In this document: one piece after another, positions 45,751 to 55,492 of the stretch
Numbering within the stretch: position 1 is the stretch's first letter
Layout: the number at the start of each line of letters is the position of its first letter
NCBI RefSeq assembly: GCF_004341625.1
Contig: NZ_SLZG01000002.1
Span: 620,001-684,000, forward strand
Source: Rhizobium sp. BK376
Lineage (GTDB): Bacteria; Pseudomonadota; Alphaproteobacteria; Rhizobiales; Rhizobiaceae
Reading direction: 5' to 3'
Length of the DNA: 64,000 nucleotides
Notes under the pieces: generated by a model
What the model was told of the DNA's origin: nothing
The model's database searches: none
Seen by the model: only the letters and a program-made list of their open reading frames with translations
Translations under genes and position numbers: made by a program

Positions 45751-46455
45751 TTAGTCGATACTCAAACGATAGCCGATGCCGCGTACAGTCTGAAGCCAGA
45801 CAGGATTGGCGGGGTCATCCTCGATCTTGCGGCGAAGCCGGTTGATCTGGACGTCGATGGTGCGTTCTCCCACCTCGGCGTCGTTGCCGATCAGCTCATG
45901 GCGGGGAATGGTGTCGCCGGCACGCTTGGCAAAGAGCAGCATGATTTCCTGCTCCCGGTCCGTCAGGCGGATGAGCTCGGACGACTTCTTCAATTCCTTG
46001 CGGCTCAGCGAGAATGTGTAGGGCCCGAACATGACCTGTTCGATCTTCGGGGCGTCGGCCGGCGCATTGCGTTTCAGGATATTGTTGATGCGCAGAACGA
46101 GTTCGCGCGGATCGAAAGGCTTGGAAAGATAATCGTCTGCCCCGGCCTCAAGCCCGGCGATGCGGGAATCGGATTCCGCCAGCGCCGTCAGCATGATGAT
46201 CGGTATATTCTTGATGTTGCGCAGCGCTTCCGTCAGAACAATGCCCGATTCGCCGGGCATCATGACGTCCATGATGATCAGGTCGAAATCGAGACCTTCC
46301 AGCTTACGGCGTGCTTCCGCCCCTTCGGCTGCGACCGTTACCCGGAACCCCTTTTCCATAAGATAACGGTTGAGCAGTGCGCGAATGCGCGTGTCGTCAT
46401 CGACCACCAGAAGGTGGGCAGCATCGTCGGAAATGGCAGTCTTCGTTGTTGTCAT
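45751..46455 (-). CDS. OmpR-family response regulator
   Basis: A 234-residue response regulator: receiver with phospho-accepting D63 in LIIMDVMMPGESGI and the KPF loop (LSKPFDPRELVLRI), then a winged-helix DNA-binding domain (LIRLTDREQEIMLLFAKRAG, VWLQTVRGIGYRLSID). It is flanked by a MarR regulator upstream and its histidine kinase downstream, each within a few bases, so the three form one operon and the regulator probably acts on the signal sensed by the kinase. Confidence 0.95.
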   Translation of the reverse strand: MTTTKTAISDDAAHLLVVDDDTRIRALLNRYLMEKGFRVTVAAEGAEARRKLEGLDFDLIIMDVMMPGESGIVLTEALRNIKNIPIIMLTALAESDSRIAGLEAGADDYLSKPFDPRELVLRINNILKRNAPADAPKIEQVMFGPYTFSLSRKELKKSSELIRLTDREQEIMLLFAKRAGDTIPRHELIGNDAEVGERTIDVQINRLRRKIEDDPANPVWLQTVRGIGYRLSID

Positions 46456-46953
46456 TCAATCCGTCTCGATCTTGTTTCTGTCCCGCATACCCCTCAGAAA
46501 CTTTTTCACGCTGTCGCGTGCACCGGGCGAGGCATTCTCGAATGCCCTTTCAATACGGCGCGATTGCGGCTCAGCCAGTGCAAGCGCCAGATCGCGGCCC
46601 GCCTGGGTCGGATAAAGCTTCCGTTGCCGGCGGTCTTCAGGCCCGGCCACCTGCTGAATATAGCCTGAATCGATCAATTGTTTGAGGACTCTTGCAAGAC
46701 TCTGCTTGGTGATCTTCAATGTTTCCAGAAGGTCCGCAACGGTCATGCCCGGTTCGCGGTTAACGAAATGCACGACCCGATGATGCGCGCGTCCGAAACC
46801 GCTCTTGTCCAGTATGGCGTCAGGATCGGACACGAAATCACGATAGGCGAAGAAGAGAAGCTCGATGATCTCGAAATCGATGATCCCCGTATTCTCCATC
46901 GATGTGGCCAGCAGATCCGGTTTCGCTGCTTTCTGGCTCGTGTGTCGCGGCAC
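46456..46953 (-). CDS. MarR-family transcriptional regulator
   Basis: A 165-residue MarR protein. GTG 46953 is chosen because AGGAAAGG precedes it; the longer frame from 47022 has no good site and its first codons lie inside an operator-like inverted repeat. The winged HTH reads VADLLETLKITKQSLARVLK then a wing with GPEDRRQRKLYPTQAG. Its stop abuts the response-regulator start, so the MarR protein likely autoregulates the operon, and its ligand remains unknown. Confidence 0.92.
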   Translation of the reverse strand: MPRHTSQKAAKPDLLATSMENTGIIDFEIIELLFFAYRDFVSDPDAILDKSGFGRAHHRVVHFVNREPGMTVADLLETLKITKQSLARVLKQLIDSGYIQQVAGPEDRRQRKLYPTQAGRDLALALAEPQSRRIERAFENASPGARDSVKKFLRGMRDRNKIETD

Positions 46954-47210
46954 CTGGCGTTTCCTTTCCTGTTGCGGTCTGACGGCGAAATTTCCGCAAA
47001 AATATGTCAGCTTTGTTGACATAAATTTACGCCGCTGTTAGCTTTTGTGCAACTTGTGAAGCCCGGACCCCATGGCCTCGCCCGAGGAAACTAAGCCCGG
47101 CTCCGCAAAACTCCAATACAGCAACCGCTTTCCTACACTTGAATGAGTGGATAAAATGCATTGGAGGAAGCAATCAACAGCATGGCGTTCGCGCGCCGGA
47201 GGATGGAAAT
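46954..47210. other. Divergent region between the MarR operon and ilvE
   Basis: About 257 bases with the operator above. It should hold promoters of the regulator operon and of ilvE. A GC-rich stretch GAAGCCCGG ... AAGCCCGG lies in the ilvE leader; no RNA element is recognised. Confidence 0.45.
47003..47023. promoter_or_regulatory. Candidate MarR operator
   Basis: TATGTCA (47003-47009) and TGACATA (47017-47023) form a perfect inverted repeat with a 7-base spacer, 50 bases upstream of the MarR start and in the gap to ilvE. The size and symmetry are typical of MarR binding sites. Confidence 0.6.
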
Positions 47211-48104
47211 ATGGCATCGGTTCCTTTTGACCAATTGGATGGAGAAATCTGGTTCAACGGCGAGTTCGTCGCCTGGAAGGACGCCAAGATTCACGTGCTG
47301 ACGCACGGACTGCACTATGCGAGCGCCGTGTTCGAAGGCGAGCGCGCCTATGGCGGTCGCGTGTTCAAGCTGACGGAGCATAACCAGCGCCTGCACAAGT
47401 CCGCCGATATTCTCGGCTTCAAGGTGCCCTATAGCGTGGAAGAGCTGGATGCGGCAACGATCGAACTCCTGAAGCGCCAGGGCTTTTCCGAGGCCTATGT
47501 CCGGCCGATCGCCTGGCGCGGCAGCGAAATGATGGGTGTTTCCGCACAGAACAATCGCATCAATGTTGCTATCGCCATCTGGCAGTGGGGCAGCTACTTC
47601 AATCCGGCTGAGAAGCTGAAGGGCATTCGGCTCGATATCGCGGAATACCGCCGCCCTGATCCGAAGACCGCGCCCTGCGCCTCCAAGGCGGCCGGTCTTT
47701 ATATGATCTGCACGATTTCCAAGCATGCGGCGGAAGCCAAAGGCTATGCCGATGCCATGATGCTCGACTATCGCGGCCAGGTCGCGGAAGCCACGGGCGC
47801 CAACATCTTCTTCGTCAAGGACGGCGTCATCCATACGCCGACGCCGGATTGCTTCCTGAACGGCATCACGCGCCAGACTGTCATCGATCTTGCAGAGCGC
47901 CGCGGCTACGAAGTGGTAGAGCGGGCGATCATGCCGGAGGAGTTGCCGAGCTTCAGCGAATGCTTCCTGACGGGCTCGGCTGCGGAAGTGACGCCGGTTT
48001 CTGAAATCGGTCCTTACAAGTTCACCCCGGCGACGATTTCGGAAACGCTGATGAACGACTACATGAAGGAAGTCTATCCGGCCTCGGCTATCACCGCCGA
48101 ATAA
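47211..48104 (+). CDS. ilvE: Branched-chain amino acid aminotransferase
   Basis: A class IV PLP aminotransferase that completes Leu, Ile and Val synthesis. The 297-residue protein has VLTHGLHYASAVFEGERAYG, the PLP Lys in CASKAAGLYMIC, QVAEATGANIFFVKDG and ITRQTVIDLAERRGYEVVER. ATG 47211 is preceded by GGAGG; the in-frame ATG at 47139 adds a non-conserved head. It stands alone and ends before a strong inverted repeat. Confidence 0.96.
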   Translation: MASVPFDQLDGEIWFNGEFVAWKDAKIHVLTHGLHYASAVFEGERAYGGRVFKLTEHNQRLHKSADILGFKVPYSVEELDAATIELLKRQGFSEAYVRPIAWRGSEMMGVSAQNNRINVAIAIWQWGSYFNPAEKLKGIRLDIAEYRRPDPKTAPCASKAAGLYMICTISKHAAEAKGYADAMMLDYRGQVAEATGANIFFVKDGVIHTPTPDCFLNGITRQTVIDLAERRGYEVVERAIMPEELPSFSECFLTGSAAEVTPVSEIGPYKFTPATISETLMNDYMKEVYPASAITAE

Positions 48105-48122
48105 TCTTCTGCATTCTTAAAC

Positions 48123-48157
48123 AGGCCGACGCGGCAGATAGCCTGCCGCGTCGGCCT
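48123..48157. terminator. Bidirectional terminator between ilvE and a small membrane gene
   Basis: AGGCCGACGCGGCA (48123-48136) and TGCCGCGTCGGCCT (48144-48157): 14-bp perfect stem, 7-base loop, with short T-runs on either side. Confidence 0.7.
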
Positions 48158-48163
48158 TGTCGT

Positions 48164-48439
48164 TCATACGACCGGCCTGCTGCGGCTCATCACAGCGCCG
48201 ACGATAGCAGACAGAATTCCGCCGCCGATAAGGCCGCCTATTCCGTCCGATACCATCTGGGTAAGGGCAGCTTCACCTCCCACCAAATGAAGAATGATGC
48301 CTCCTCCAAGGCCACCTATCGCGCCCGCAATGGTTCGAGCTGCGACGTTGACTGCCTGCTGCTTCAACATGCCGCTTGTCAGATTTCCACCAACTGCTCC
48401 GGCAACCAGTTGTGTGATGATAGGTACCAGCGATTCCAT
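48164..48439 (-). CDS. Small glycine-rich membrane protein
   Basis: A 91-residue hydrophobic protein dominated by Gly, Ala and Ile (VAGAVGGNLTSGMLKQQAVN, IAGAIGGLGGGIILHLVGG, IGGLIGGGILSAIVGAVMSR). Similar short glycine-zipper-like proteins occur in many proteobacteria without a defined role. It converges with ilvE, sharing the terminator at 48123-48157. Confidence 0.7.
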   Translation of the reverse strand: MESLVPIITQLVAGAVGGNLTSGMLKQQAVNVAARTIAGAIGGLGGGIILHLVGGEAALTQMVSDGIGGLIGGGILSAIVGAVMSRSRPVV

Positions 48440-48625
48440 GCCTGCCCTCCCTTTCCTGAACGTATCCGTTCAATGTCCCGCGCCTCGCTCTGGAGGCGTG
48501 GCCGCGATACTCCCTCGGCAGACGTAAGAGTATCATATTTTAGGATAATTATATATATCGGCAATTATTGCGGGAAATTGGGTGCGCGTGGGCGGCTTCT
48601 GTCCGGTTGGGTGCACCAAAACGGG

Positions 48626-48653
48626 ATCGGCCGACGCTGATGCGCCGGCCGAT
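48626..48653. terminator. Weak terminator-like repeat after the SH3 gene
   Basis: ATCGGCC and GGCCGAT pair over 7 bp with a 14-base loop, between the SH3-domain gene and the region upstream of the small membrane gene. On the reverse strand CCCGTTTT follows. Confidence 0.35.
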
Positions 48654-48678
48654 TCTTGTGGATAAACAGCAAGTTGCG

Positions 48679-49311
48679 TCAATTGTAGACATAGACGATG
48701 CGGTGCGTGCCCGGGTCGACCAGAACCTGCTGGCCGTTTATGCGCGTATAGCTGTACTGATAGTCCGGTATGGTGCCTACTCTGACGCCCTGGGGAAGGG
48801 TCGCGCCTACCACGACATCTCCCTGCAATTGCACCGCGCTCACCGGATTGCTTTCAACATAGGTGGTGACCGTTTCCGGCGGGGTGATTGCATCGACCTG
48901 ATCGACCGGCCCTATCAACTCGTCGTTCGGACCCGGCTGTGCTACGTCAGGCGCAACGCTGCCGACACTCATTTCGTCAGTCTGCTGGTAGGTGACCACA
49001 GGCACGCCAAGATCGGCACTATGCTCTTGGACCACAACCGGGCTGCCATCCTGTTCAACACTCAAGTATTGGGCATAGACCCAGCCGCGCATGCCGTTTA
49101 CATCGATCCGGCACCAGCGGCTGCCTTCGATGCAGCCGTCAAGAACTGCGTCCGAGCCGCGCGTTGCCGTGCCGATTGCCGGATATTGCTGGCCGGGGCC
49201 TGAACGGACATCGATATCCGTCATCGTCGTGGCTGCCATCTCGGCACGCGCAAGGCCCGCCGTCGATGCGAGCACTACGCCCGCCAGCAGCAGGTTTCGT
49301 GTATGGCTCAT
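48679..49311 (-). CDS. Exported SH3-domain protein with DUF1236 tail
   Basis: A 210-residue secreted protein: signal LLLAGVVLASTAGLARA, a bacterial SH3 domain at about 28-85 (TDIDVRSGPGQQYPAIGTAT, RGWVYAQYL), a linker, and a DUF1236 module at the end (VVVGATLPQGVRVGTIPDYQ, VLVDPGTHRIVYVYN). Both modules are typical of alphaproteobacterial envelope proteins of uncertain function. It is divergent from the MBL gene. Confidence 0.88.
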   Translation of the reverse strand: MSHTRNLLLAGVVLASTAGLARAEMAATTMTDIDVRSGPGQQYPAIGTATRGSDAVLDGCIEGSRWCRIDVNGMRGWVYAQYLSVEQDGSPVVVQEHSADLGVPVVTYQQTDEMSVGSVAPDVAQPGPNDELIGPVDQVDAITPPETVTTYVESNPVSAVQLQGDVVVGATLPQGVRVGTIPDYQYSYTRINGQQVLVDPGTHRIVYVYN

Positions 49312-49496
49312 AGAATTTCTCCCTTAGCGCCTTCAATAGGGGATCAACGTCTCGTGCAGGTTTGAGGTTCCCTTTCACTGCCCGTCATCGCGGGAAGGAG
49401 ACACAGCGTTCACATATTTATTGCGGAAGAAAGGGCTGTTTCGGAGGCGCTTTGGGGCTATATCCCGCAAGTAGCCATTCAACGCGAGAGACGCTC

Positions 49497-50141
49497 ATGG
49501 GCATGCTTCAGGCCGGCATCATTCCGGTGACCCCTTTCCAGCAGAACTGCACGGTCCTGTTCGATCCGGAAACAAAGGAGGGCGTCGTCGTCGATCCCGG
49601 CGGGGATGTGCCTGCAATCCTGCAGGGCCTGAAGGACAATGGTCTTGTTATCAAGGAGATCTGGCTGACGCACGGCCATCTCGACCATGCCGGTGGTGCG
49701 AAGGAGCTGAAGGAAGCGCTCGGCGTCGATATCGTCGGGCCGCACGAGGACGACCGGCCGCTGTTGCAGCGGATCGAGACCCAGGCAGCGACCTACGGCG
49801 TGCAGGGCCTGCAGAACGTGTTGCCCGACCGCTGGCTGAAGGACGGAGACAAGGTTTCTTTCGGCGAGCATGAGTTCGAGGTCTATCACACGCCGGGTCA
49901 CGCTCCCGGCCATGTCATCTACTTCAACCGGGAACAGAATTTCGCGCATCTCGGGGATGTGCTGTTCAACGGATCGATCGGGCGAACCGATCTACCCGGC
50001 GGCAACCATCAGCAATTGCTGGATTCCATTCGCGACAAGGTTCTGCCCTTGGGTGACGATGTCGGCTTTATCTGCGGCCATGGTCCGGGCAGCCGGATCG
50101 GCGACGAGCGGCGGAACAATCCGTTCCTTCGCGGTATCTGA
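49497..50141 (+). CDS. MBL-fold metallo-hydrolase (glyoxalase II-like)
   Basis: A 214-residue metallo-beta-lactamase-fold hydrolase: WLTHGHLDHAGG holds the first His/Asp metal ligands (HxHxDH), the later His ligands are in YHTPGHAPGHV and FICGHGPGS, and the opening QNCTVLFDPETKEGVVVDPG is typical of GloB/YcbL-like proteins. It probably hydrolyses a thioester such as S-lactoylglutathione or a related substrate. ATG 49497 is used rather than the upstream frame, which has a non-conserved head. Confidence 0.9.
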   Translation: MGMLQAGIIPVTPFQQNCTVLFDPETKEGVVVDPGGDVPAILQGLKDNGLVIKEIWLTHGHLDHAGGAKELKEALGVDIVGPHEDDRPLLQRIETQAATYGVQGLQNVLPDRWLKDGDKVSFGEHEFEVYHTPGHAPGHVIYFNREQNFAHLGDVLFNGSIGRTDLPGGNHQQLLDSIRDKVLPLGDDVGFICGHGPGSRIGDERRNNPFLRGI

Positions 50142-50153
50142 TGCGCAAACGAA

Positions 50154-50178
50154 AAGCGCCGCTCGATGAGCGGCGCTT
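50154..50178. terminator. Bidirectional terminator between the MBL and BA14K genes
   Basis: AAGCGCCGCTC (50154-50164) and GAGCGGCGCTT (50168-50178), an 11-bp perfect stem with a 3-base loop; on the reverse strand a T-run follows. Confidence 0.75.
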
Positions 50179-50207
50179 GAAGCAATAACGGTTGGATAAT
50201 CCGGTGA

Positions 50208-50636
50208 TCAGCCGGCCGTGCAGAAGTGACGCGCACCGTCATAGCCGACATAGGTGCCGGTGCGGCCATCGAACGTCTGGTAGCGGTCCGAGCAATAGCG
50301 CATCCACTGCGGCGACCAGGGACGCAGCCCGTAAGCCGGACCCGGATAATAAGCTTCGGCCGGTGCGACATAGACCGGGCGAGGGGCGCGGTAGTAGTAG
50401 GGCGGGGGAGGCGGCGGATAATCGCCGTAATAGTAGCCCGGCTCAACATAGCGCGGCTGGCTCGCGATGGCGGAACCAACGATGAGGCCAGTCGCAAGAC
50501 CCGCAGCGCCGACAGCCCAGCCATTATTGTAATAGCCGTGATGGTGCCAATCATCGGCCGATGCAGGCGAGATCGATGCAACTGCCAAAGCGGCGGCGGC
50601 GGCCGATATGAGGATGGATTTGCCGAGCGTATTCAT
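50208..50636 (-). CDS. BA14K-family exported protein
   Basis: A 142-residue protein with a signal peptide (LISAAAAALAVASISPASA), a Tyr/Pro/Gly-rich middle (YGDYPPPPPPYYYRAPR) and the BA14K module at the end, with its conserved Cys residues (MRYCSDRYQTFDGRTGTYVG). The family is abundant in Rhizobiales and is exported; the founding member is an immunoreactive Brucella protein. Role in the envelope is unproven. ATG 50636 is the only start giving a signal peptide. Confidence 0.9.
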   Translation of the reverse strand: MNTLGKSILISAAAAALAVASISPASADDWHHHGYYNNGWAVGAAGLATGLIVGSAIASQPRYVEPGYYYGDYPPPPPPYYYRAPRPVYVAPAEAYYPGPAYGLRPWSPQWMRYCSDRYQTFDGRTGTYVGYDGARHFCTAG

Positions 50637-50729
50637 GGGTCCTGTCCTAGAAGTGAAACGGTCTACATCCGTTCCTAGGCTTCGATTATGCCAATCTAGA
50701 GGCGACAAGCTGAATACACGCTGAATGAC

Positions 50730-50751
50730 AAAACCCGGCATTTCTGCCGGG
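50730..50751 (-). terminator. Rho-independent terminator of the cold-shock gene
   Basis: CCCGGCA (50734-50740) and TGCCGGG (50745-50751) with a GAAA loop and a T-run on the reverse strand. Confidence 0.85.
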
Positions 50752-50781
50752 CCTCAACTCGAATATGACAGCCTTTAGGGC

Positions 50782-50997
50782 TCAGCCGGCAATCTGCAGA
50801 TTGACAGCCTTCGGTCCCTTGCCGCGGCGATCCGGTTCCGTATCGAAGCTTACCTTCTGATTTTCGGACAGACCCGCCAGGCCAGAGGCCTGAACAGCGG
50901 AAATGTGAACAAAGATGTCCGCGCCACCCTTGTCAGGCTTGATGAAGCCGAAGCCCTTGTCGGTGTTGAAGAATTTTACAGTGCCAGTCTCGGCCAT
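50782..50997 (-). CDS. CspA-family cold-shock protein
   Basis: A 71-residue nucleic-acid-binding cold-shock protein: TGTVKFFNTDKGFGFIKPDK gives RNP1, and IFVHISAV gives RNP2. Such proteins bind single-stranded RNA and DNA and aid translation after temperature shifts. Start ATG 50997 has an AAAAGGACC site upstream; the ORF open further upstream is leader. A long AT-rich leader and a hairpin just upstream of the ribosome binding site suggest post-transcriptional control, as in many cold-shock genes. Confidence 0.95.
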   Translation of the reverse strand: MAETGTVKFFNTDKGFGFIKPDKGGADIFVHISAVQASGLAGLSENQKVSFDTEPDRRGKGPKAVNLQIAG

Positions 50998-51498
50998 GCC
51001 TAAGGTCCTTTTCTCCCTGCTCGCCATCCACACGAGCAGCATTACTGTCTTAACCCTTGCGGGCGTTTACAGGCAGTTCTCGCAATTTGAGGAAAAGGTC
51101 CCCTCTACCTCGGCCGTCACTTCCGAAACGAGTATCTCAAGATCGTTTCCAATGTCGGCTGACCGGAATATTAGCGTTTCCGGCGCGCAACTCTTATAAG
51201 GACTTCCCATGCTCATAAAATGCCCGAACGACAGTAAGAGTGCTGTGTTTATTTAAAATTGGCAAGCAAAAGTTTTTTAACGTGTTGTCCGGAGGACACT
51301 CGCGAAAGCGGTGCGACATAAGGCGAATCGCAAATTTTCCCACTCCGGCATTCGAAGATTAGGTTTTTGTATCGTCTGCGATATAGTTTTAGTGAAATTT
51401 TCTACAATTGTTGGCTTGAACAGGGCGTTTCGGACGAATGGAAAAATTTTCGTTAATGTGGTGCCGCGAGATGCAAAAAGGCCTCCAAGCGCGGATTT
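50998..51498. other. Long leader / intergenic region upstream of the cold-shock gene
   Basis: About 500 bases on the csp side without a large gene. It includes the start-proximal hairpin, a 49-codon reverse-strand ORF at 51067-51216 with plausible composition but no ribosome binding site, and a CTATAT -10-like element at 51381-51386. A long csp leader with a distal promoter is the simplest reading. Confidence 0.45.
51017..51039 (-). promoter_or_regulatory. Hairpin next to the ribosome binding site of the cold-shock gene
   Basis: CTGCTCG and CGAGCAG pair around 9 bases, ending 7 bases before the AAAAGGACC site on the reverse strand. Its position suits temperature- or protein-dependent control of translation. 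Confidence 0.45.
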
Positions 51499-52389
51499 TC
51501 AAGCCGCCAAAGTGCGGCGGCGCATGATCTCGGGAACCAGTTCGACCATCAGCATTGCCGAGAACATGAGGCCGCAGCCGACATAACCGATCGGCGAAAT
51601 GGTCTCCCCGAGGAGCAGCGCGCCGAGCGAGGCGCCAAACAGGGCCTCCGAGGATAGGAAGATCGCTGCCTGCGAAGCCGTCGTGTAGCGCTGGCCGATC
51701 AGCTGCAGCGCAAAGGCAAGTCCTGACGAAAAGATGCCGACGTAAAGTATTTCCCAAATAGCGCTCAAGATAACATCGACACTGATGGGCTCGAGAAAGA
51801 TGGCGACGGCGATGCCGGCAACGGCGGTCACGGCAAACTGTATTGCGGAAAGTGCGAGCGGGCGGCCGGTCGCGGTCAGGGCCACCCCGGCGAGCGTGAT
51901 CTGCAATGCCCAGAATACGGCGCAGACAACGGTCAGGAGATCGCCGCCCGTCAGATGGGAGAGGGCTCCTCCGGAGAGCAGGAATATTCCCGCAAGCGCC
52001 AATATTGCGGCTGGCCAGACGATCGGATGTGGCGGCCGCTTCAGGAAGATCACGGCGATCAGCGGCACGAAGACGACATAGAGACCCGTGATGAAGCTGG
52101 AATTGGTGACCGTCGTGGTGAGGATGCCGACCTGCTGGGTCGCAGCGCCGCCGAAGAGGGCGAGGCCGACCAAAAGAAACAGCCGAAGATCATGCCGTTG
52201 CAGGGGAGCAGCGGCTTTTCGCGCTTCCAGCCAGACGAAGGGGAGGACGACGAGGGTGGCGACAGCGAAGCGAAGACCGATGAACCAGAATGGTCCGATC
52301 ATGTTCATGGCCGTCGATTGGGCGACAAAACCGCCGCCCCAGATGGCAGCAGCAAGCAATAGAAGGAGATTCGCCTGAACGCGCGTCAT
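51499..52389 (-). CDS. EamA/DMT-family permease
   Basis: A 296-residue inner membrane protein of the drug/metabolite transporter superfamily: two EamA repeats of about five helices each, opening NLLLLLAAAIWGGGFVAQST and later SGLAFALQLIGQRYTTASQA then IGYVGCGLMFSAMLMVELV. Substrates vary widely in the family. ATG 52389 is used rather than the GTG at 52395. Confidence 0.92.
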   Translation of the reverse strand: MTRVQANLLLLLAAAIWGGGFVAQSTAMNMIGPFWFIGLRFAVATLVVLPFVWLEARKAAAPLQRHDLRLFLLVGLALFGGAATQQVGILTTTVTNSSFITGLYVVFVPLIAVIFLKRPPHPIVWPAAILALAGIFLLSGGALSHLTGGDLLTVVCAVFWALQITLAGVALTATGRPLALSAIQFAVTAVAGIAVAIFLEPISVDVILSAIWEILYVGIFSSGLAFALQLIGQRYTTASQAAIFLSSEALFGASLGALLLGETISPIGYVGCGLMFSAMLMVELVPEIMRRRTLAA

Positions 52390-52520
52390 AGTCACCCTGA
52401 TGTCGGGAAGGTCGTCTTGCGGGGAGGGTTAGCAGTTGCTTTTGCTCGCTGCAAGGGGAGGATACCTCTGGCGGGTTCAGCGTTGCCTTGTCGAAGGAGG
52501 CCCCGGAGAGCCTGTCGTGC

Positions 52521-53672
52521 TCAGTTGGTCGAATTCGCTCTTGAAATGCGCAGGAGTGCGCCGTTGCTTTCGTCGGTCGTGACAAGCAATGCGCCGTCGG
52601 GTGCAACGATGACATCGCGAAGTCGGCCGTAGCTGCCTTTCAGAAACCGCTCCTTTTCCTCGATCTTGCCGTTGCCGTTCCGCTCCAGTCGCGACAGAAG
52701 CTTAAATTTCAGTGCCGCGACGATGAAATCGCCATTCCATTCCGGAAACATTTTGCCGCGATAGACGGCGATTGCGCCGGGCGCGATCGACGGGTCCCAG
52801 TAGAAGAGCGGCTGCTCCATGCCAGCCTTGGCGGTTCCGACGCCGATCTTGGCCCCGGAGTAATCGCGTCCATAGGTGATGACGGGCCAGCCATAATTCC
52901 TGCCGGCCTGAGGGTTGTTGATCTCGTCGCCGCCCATTGCGCCGTGTTCGACCGTATAGAGTGTGCCGTCGGCGGCATCGAAGGTAATGCCTTCAGGGTT
53001 TCGATGTCCTTTAGACCAGATCTCGGGGAGCGCCTTCTTGCCGTCCTTGAAGGGGTTGTCGGCAGGAATGCTGCCGTTGGCATTGATGTGAATGACGGAA
53101 CCTGCATCGTCTCGAAAATCCTGGGCGCGATCCTTCTCATAGCGGTCGCCGAGGCTGATGAAGAGGCTGCCGTCCCTGGCAATGGCGATGCGCGAGCCGA
53201 ATTGAAGGGTGCCGCTGGAAAGGCGGTTCATCAGAAAGATGCGCTTGAGGTCGGTGAGGCGCGTTTCATCCCTTGAGAGGGTCGCTCGAAACGCCGCAGT
53301 GCCCATTCCGCCTTCGCCTTCGATCGAGGCGGTAAAATAGATCGTCCGGTTTGAAGTGAAGTTCGGGTCGAGCGCGACGTCGAGAAGGCCTCCCTGGCCG
53401 CGGGCGGCGATATCGGGCAGCCCCTCGATCGGGGCCGAGATCTTGCCGTCCCGGATGATGCGCATGCGGCCCGGTCGTTCCGTAACGAGGTAGGCGCCGT
53501 CGGGCAGCACCTCGACCGCCCACGGATGGTTCAGTCCGCGCGCAATCGTTTCAACTTTGATGGCGACCTTCTGGGTCTCGATCGTGCCGCTATCCTCGGC
53601 GAGCGCGTTACCTGATAGACAGAGTGCGAAGGCGACTGCCGCTGCCGACCTGAGCTGCAAAGAGCAAAGCAT
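52521..53672 (-). CDS. PQQ-dependent aldose sugar dehydrogenase-like protein (YliI type)
   Basis: A 383-residue exported beta-propeller protein of the soluble sugar dehydrogenase / YliI family: signal SAAAVAFALCLSGNALA, then GLNHPWAVEVLPDGAYLVTE and later WSKGHRNPEGITFDAADGTL and VEHGAMGGDEINNPQAGRNY. These match the calcium and PQQ contacts of the family. It probably oxidises free aldoses in the periplasm if PQQ is available. ATG 53672 has an AGGAAA site; a TTG in frame at 53687 is unlikely. Confidence 0.88.
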   Translation of the reverse strand: MLCSLQLRSAAAVAFALCLSGNALAEDSGTIETQKVAIKVETIARGLNHPWAVEVLPDGAYLVTERPGRMRIIRDGKISAPIEGLPDIAARGQGGLLDVALDPNFTSNRTIYFTASIEGEGGMGTAAFRATLSRDETRLTDLKRIFLMNRLSSGTLQFGSRIAIARDGSLFISLGDRYEKDRAQDFRDDAGSVIHINANGSIPADNPFKDGKKALPEIWSKGHRNPEGITFDAADGTLYTVEHGAMGGDEINNPQAGRNYGWPVITYGRDYSGAKIGVGTAKAGMEQPLFYWDPSIAPGAIAVYRGKMFPEWNGDFIVAALKFKLLSRLERNGNGKIEEKERFLKGSYGRLRDVIVAPDGALLVTTDESNGALLRISRANSTN

Positions 53673-55321
<1,649 letters not shown>

Positions 55322-55348
55322 GAGCGGATCGACTATCGAACTGATTGG

Positions 55349-55374
55349 AGGCCCGCCAGCGATGGCGGGCCTTT
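55349..55374 (+). terminator. Rho-independent terminator of aatA
   Basis: AGGCCCGCCA (55349-55358) and TGGCGGGCCT (55363-55372) with a GCGA loop, followed by TTTG. Confidence 0.85.
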
Positions 55375-55492
55375 GCATTGGTCGGCGCTTGCGATCACTA
55401 TAGGTTGATGCAGCGCACCCATTCATCCCCTATTCATGCGCTGTTCCTAGCTTGAATGATGGTGATACGCGGTTTTGAGGGCGGGTCCGAAG

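Noticed and set aside
51067..51216. 49-codon reverse-strand ORF in the cold-shock leader
   Set aside because: Protein-like composition but no ribosome binding site; kept only as part of the leader finding.
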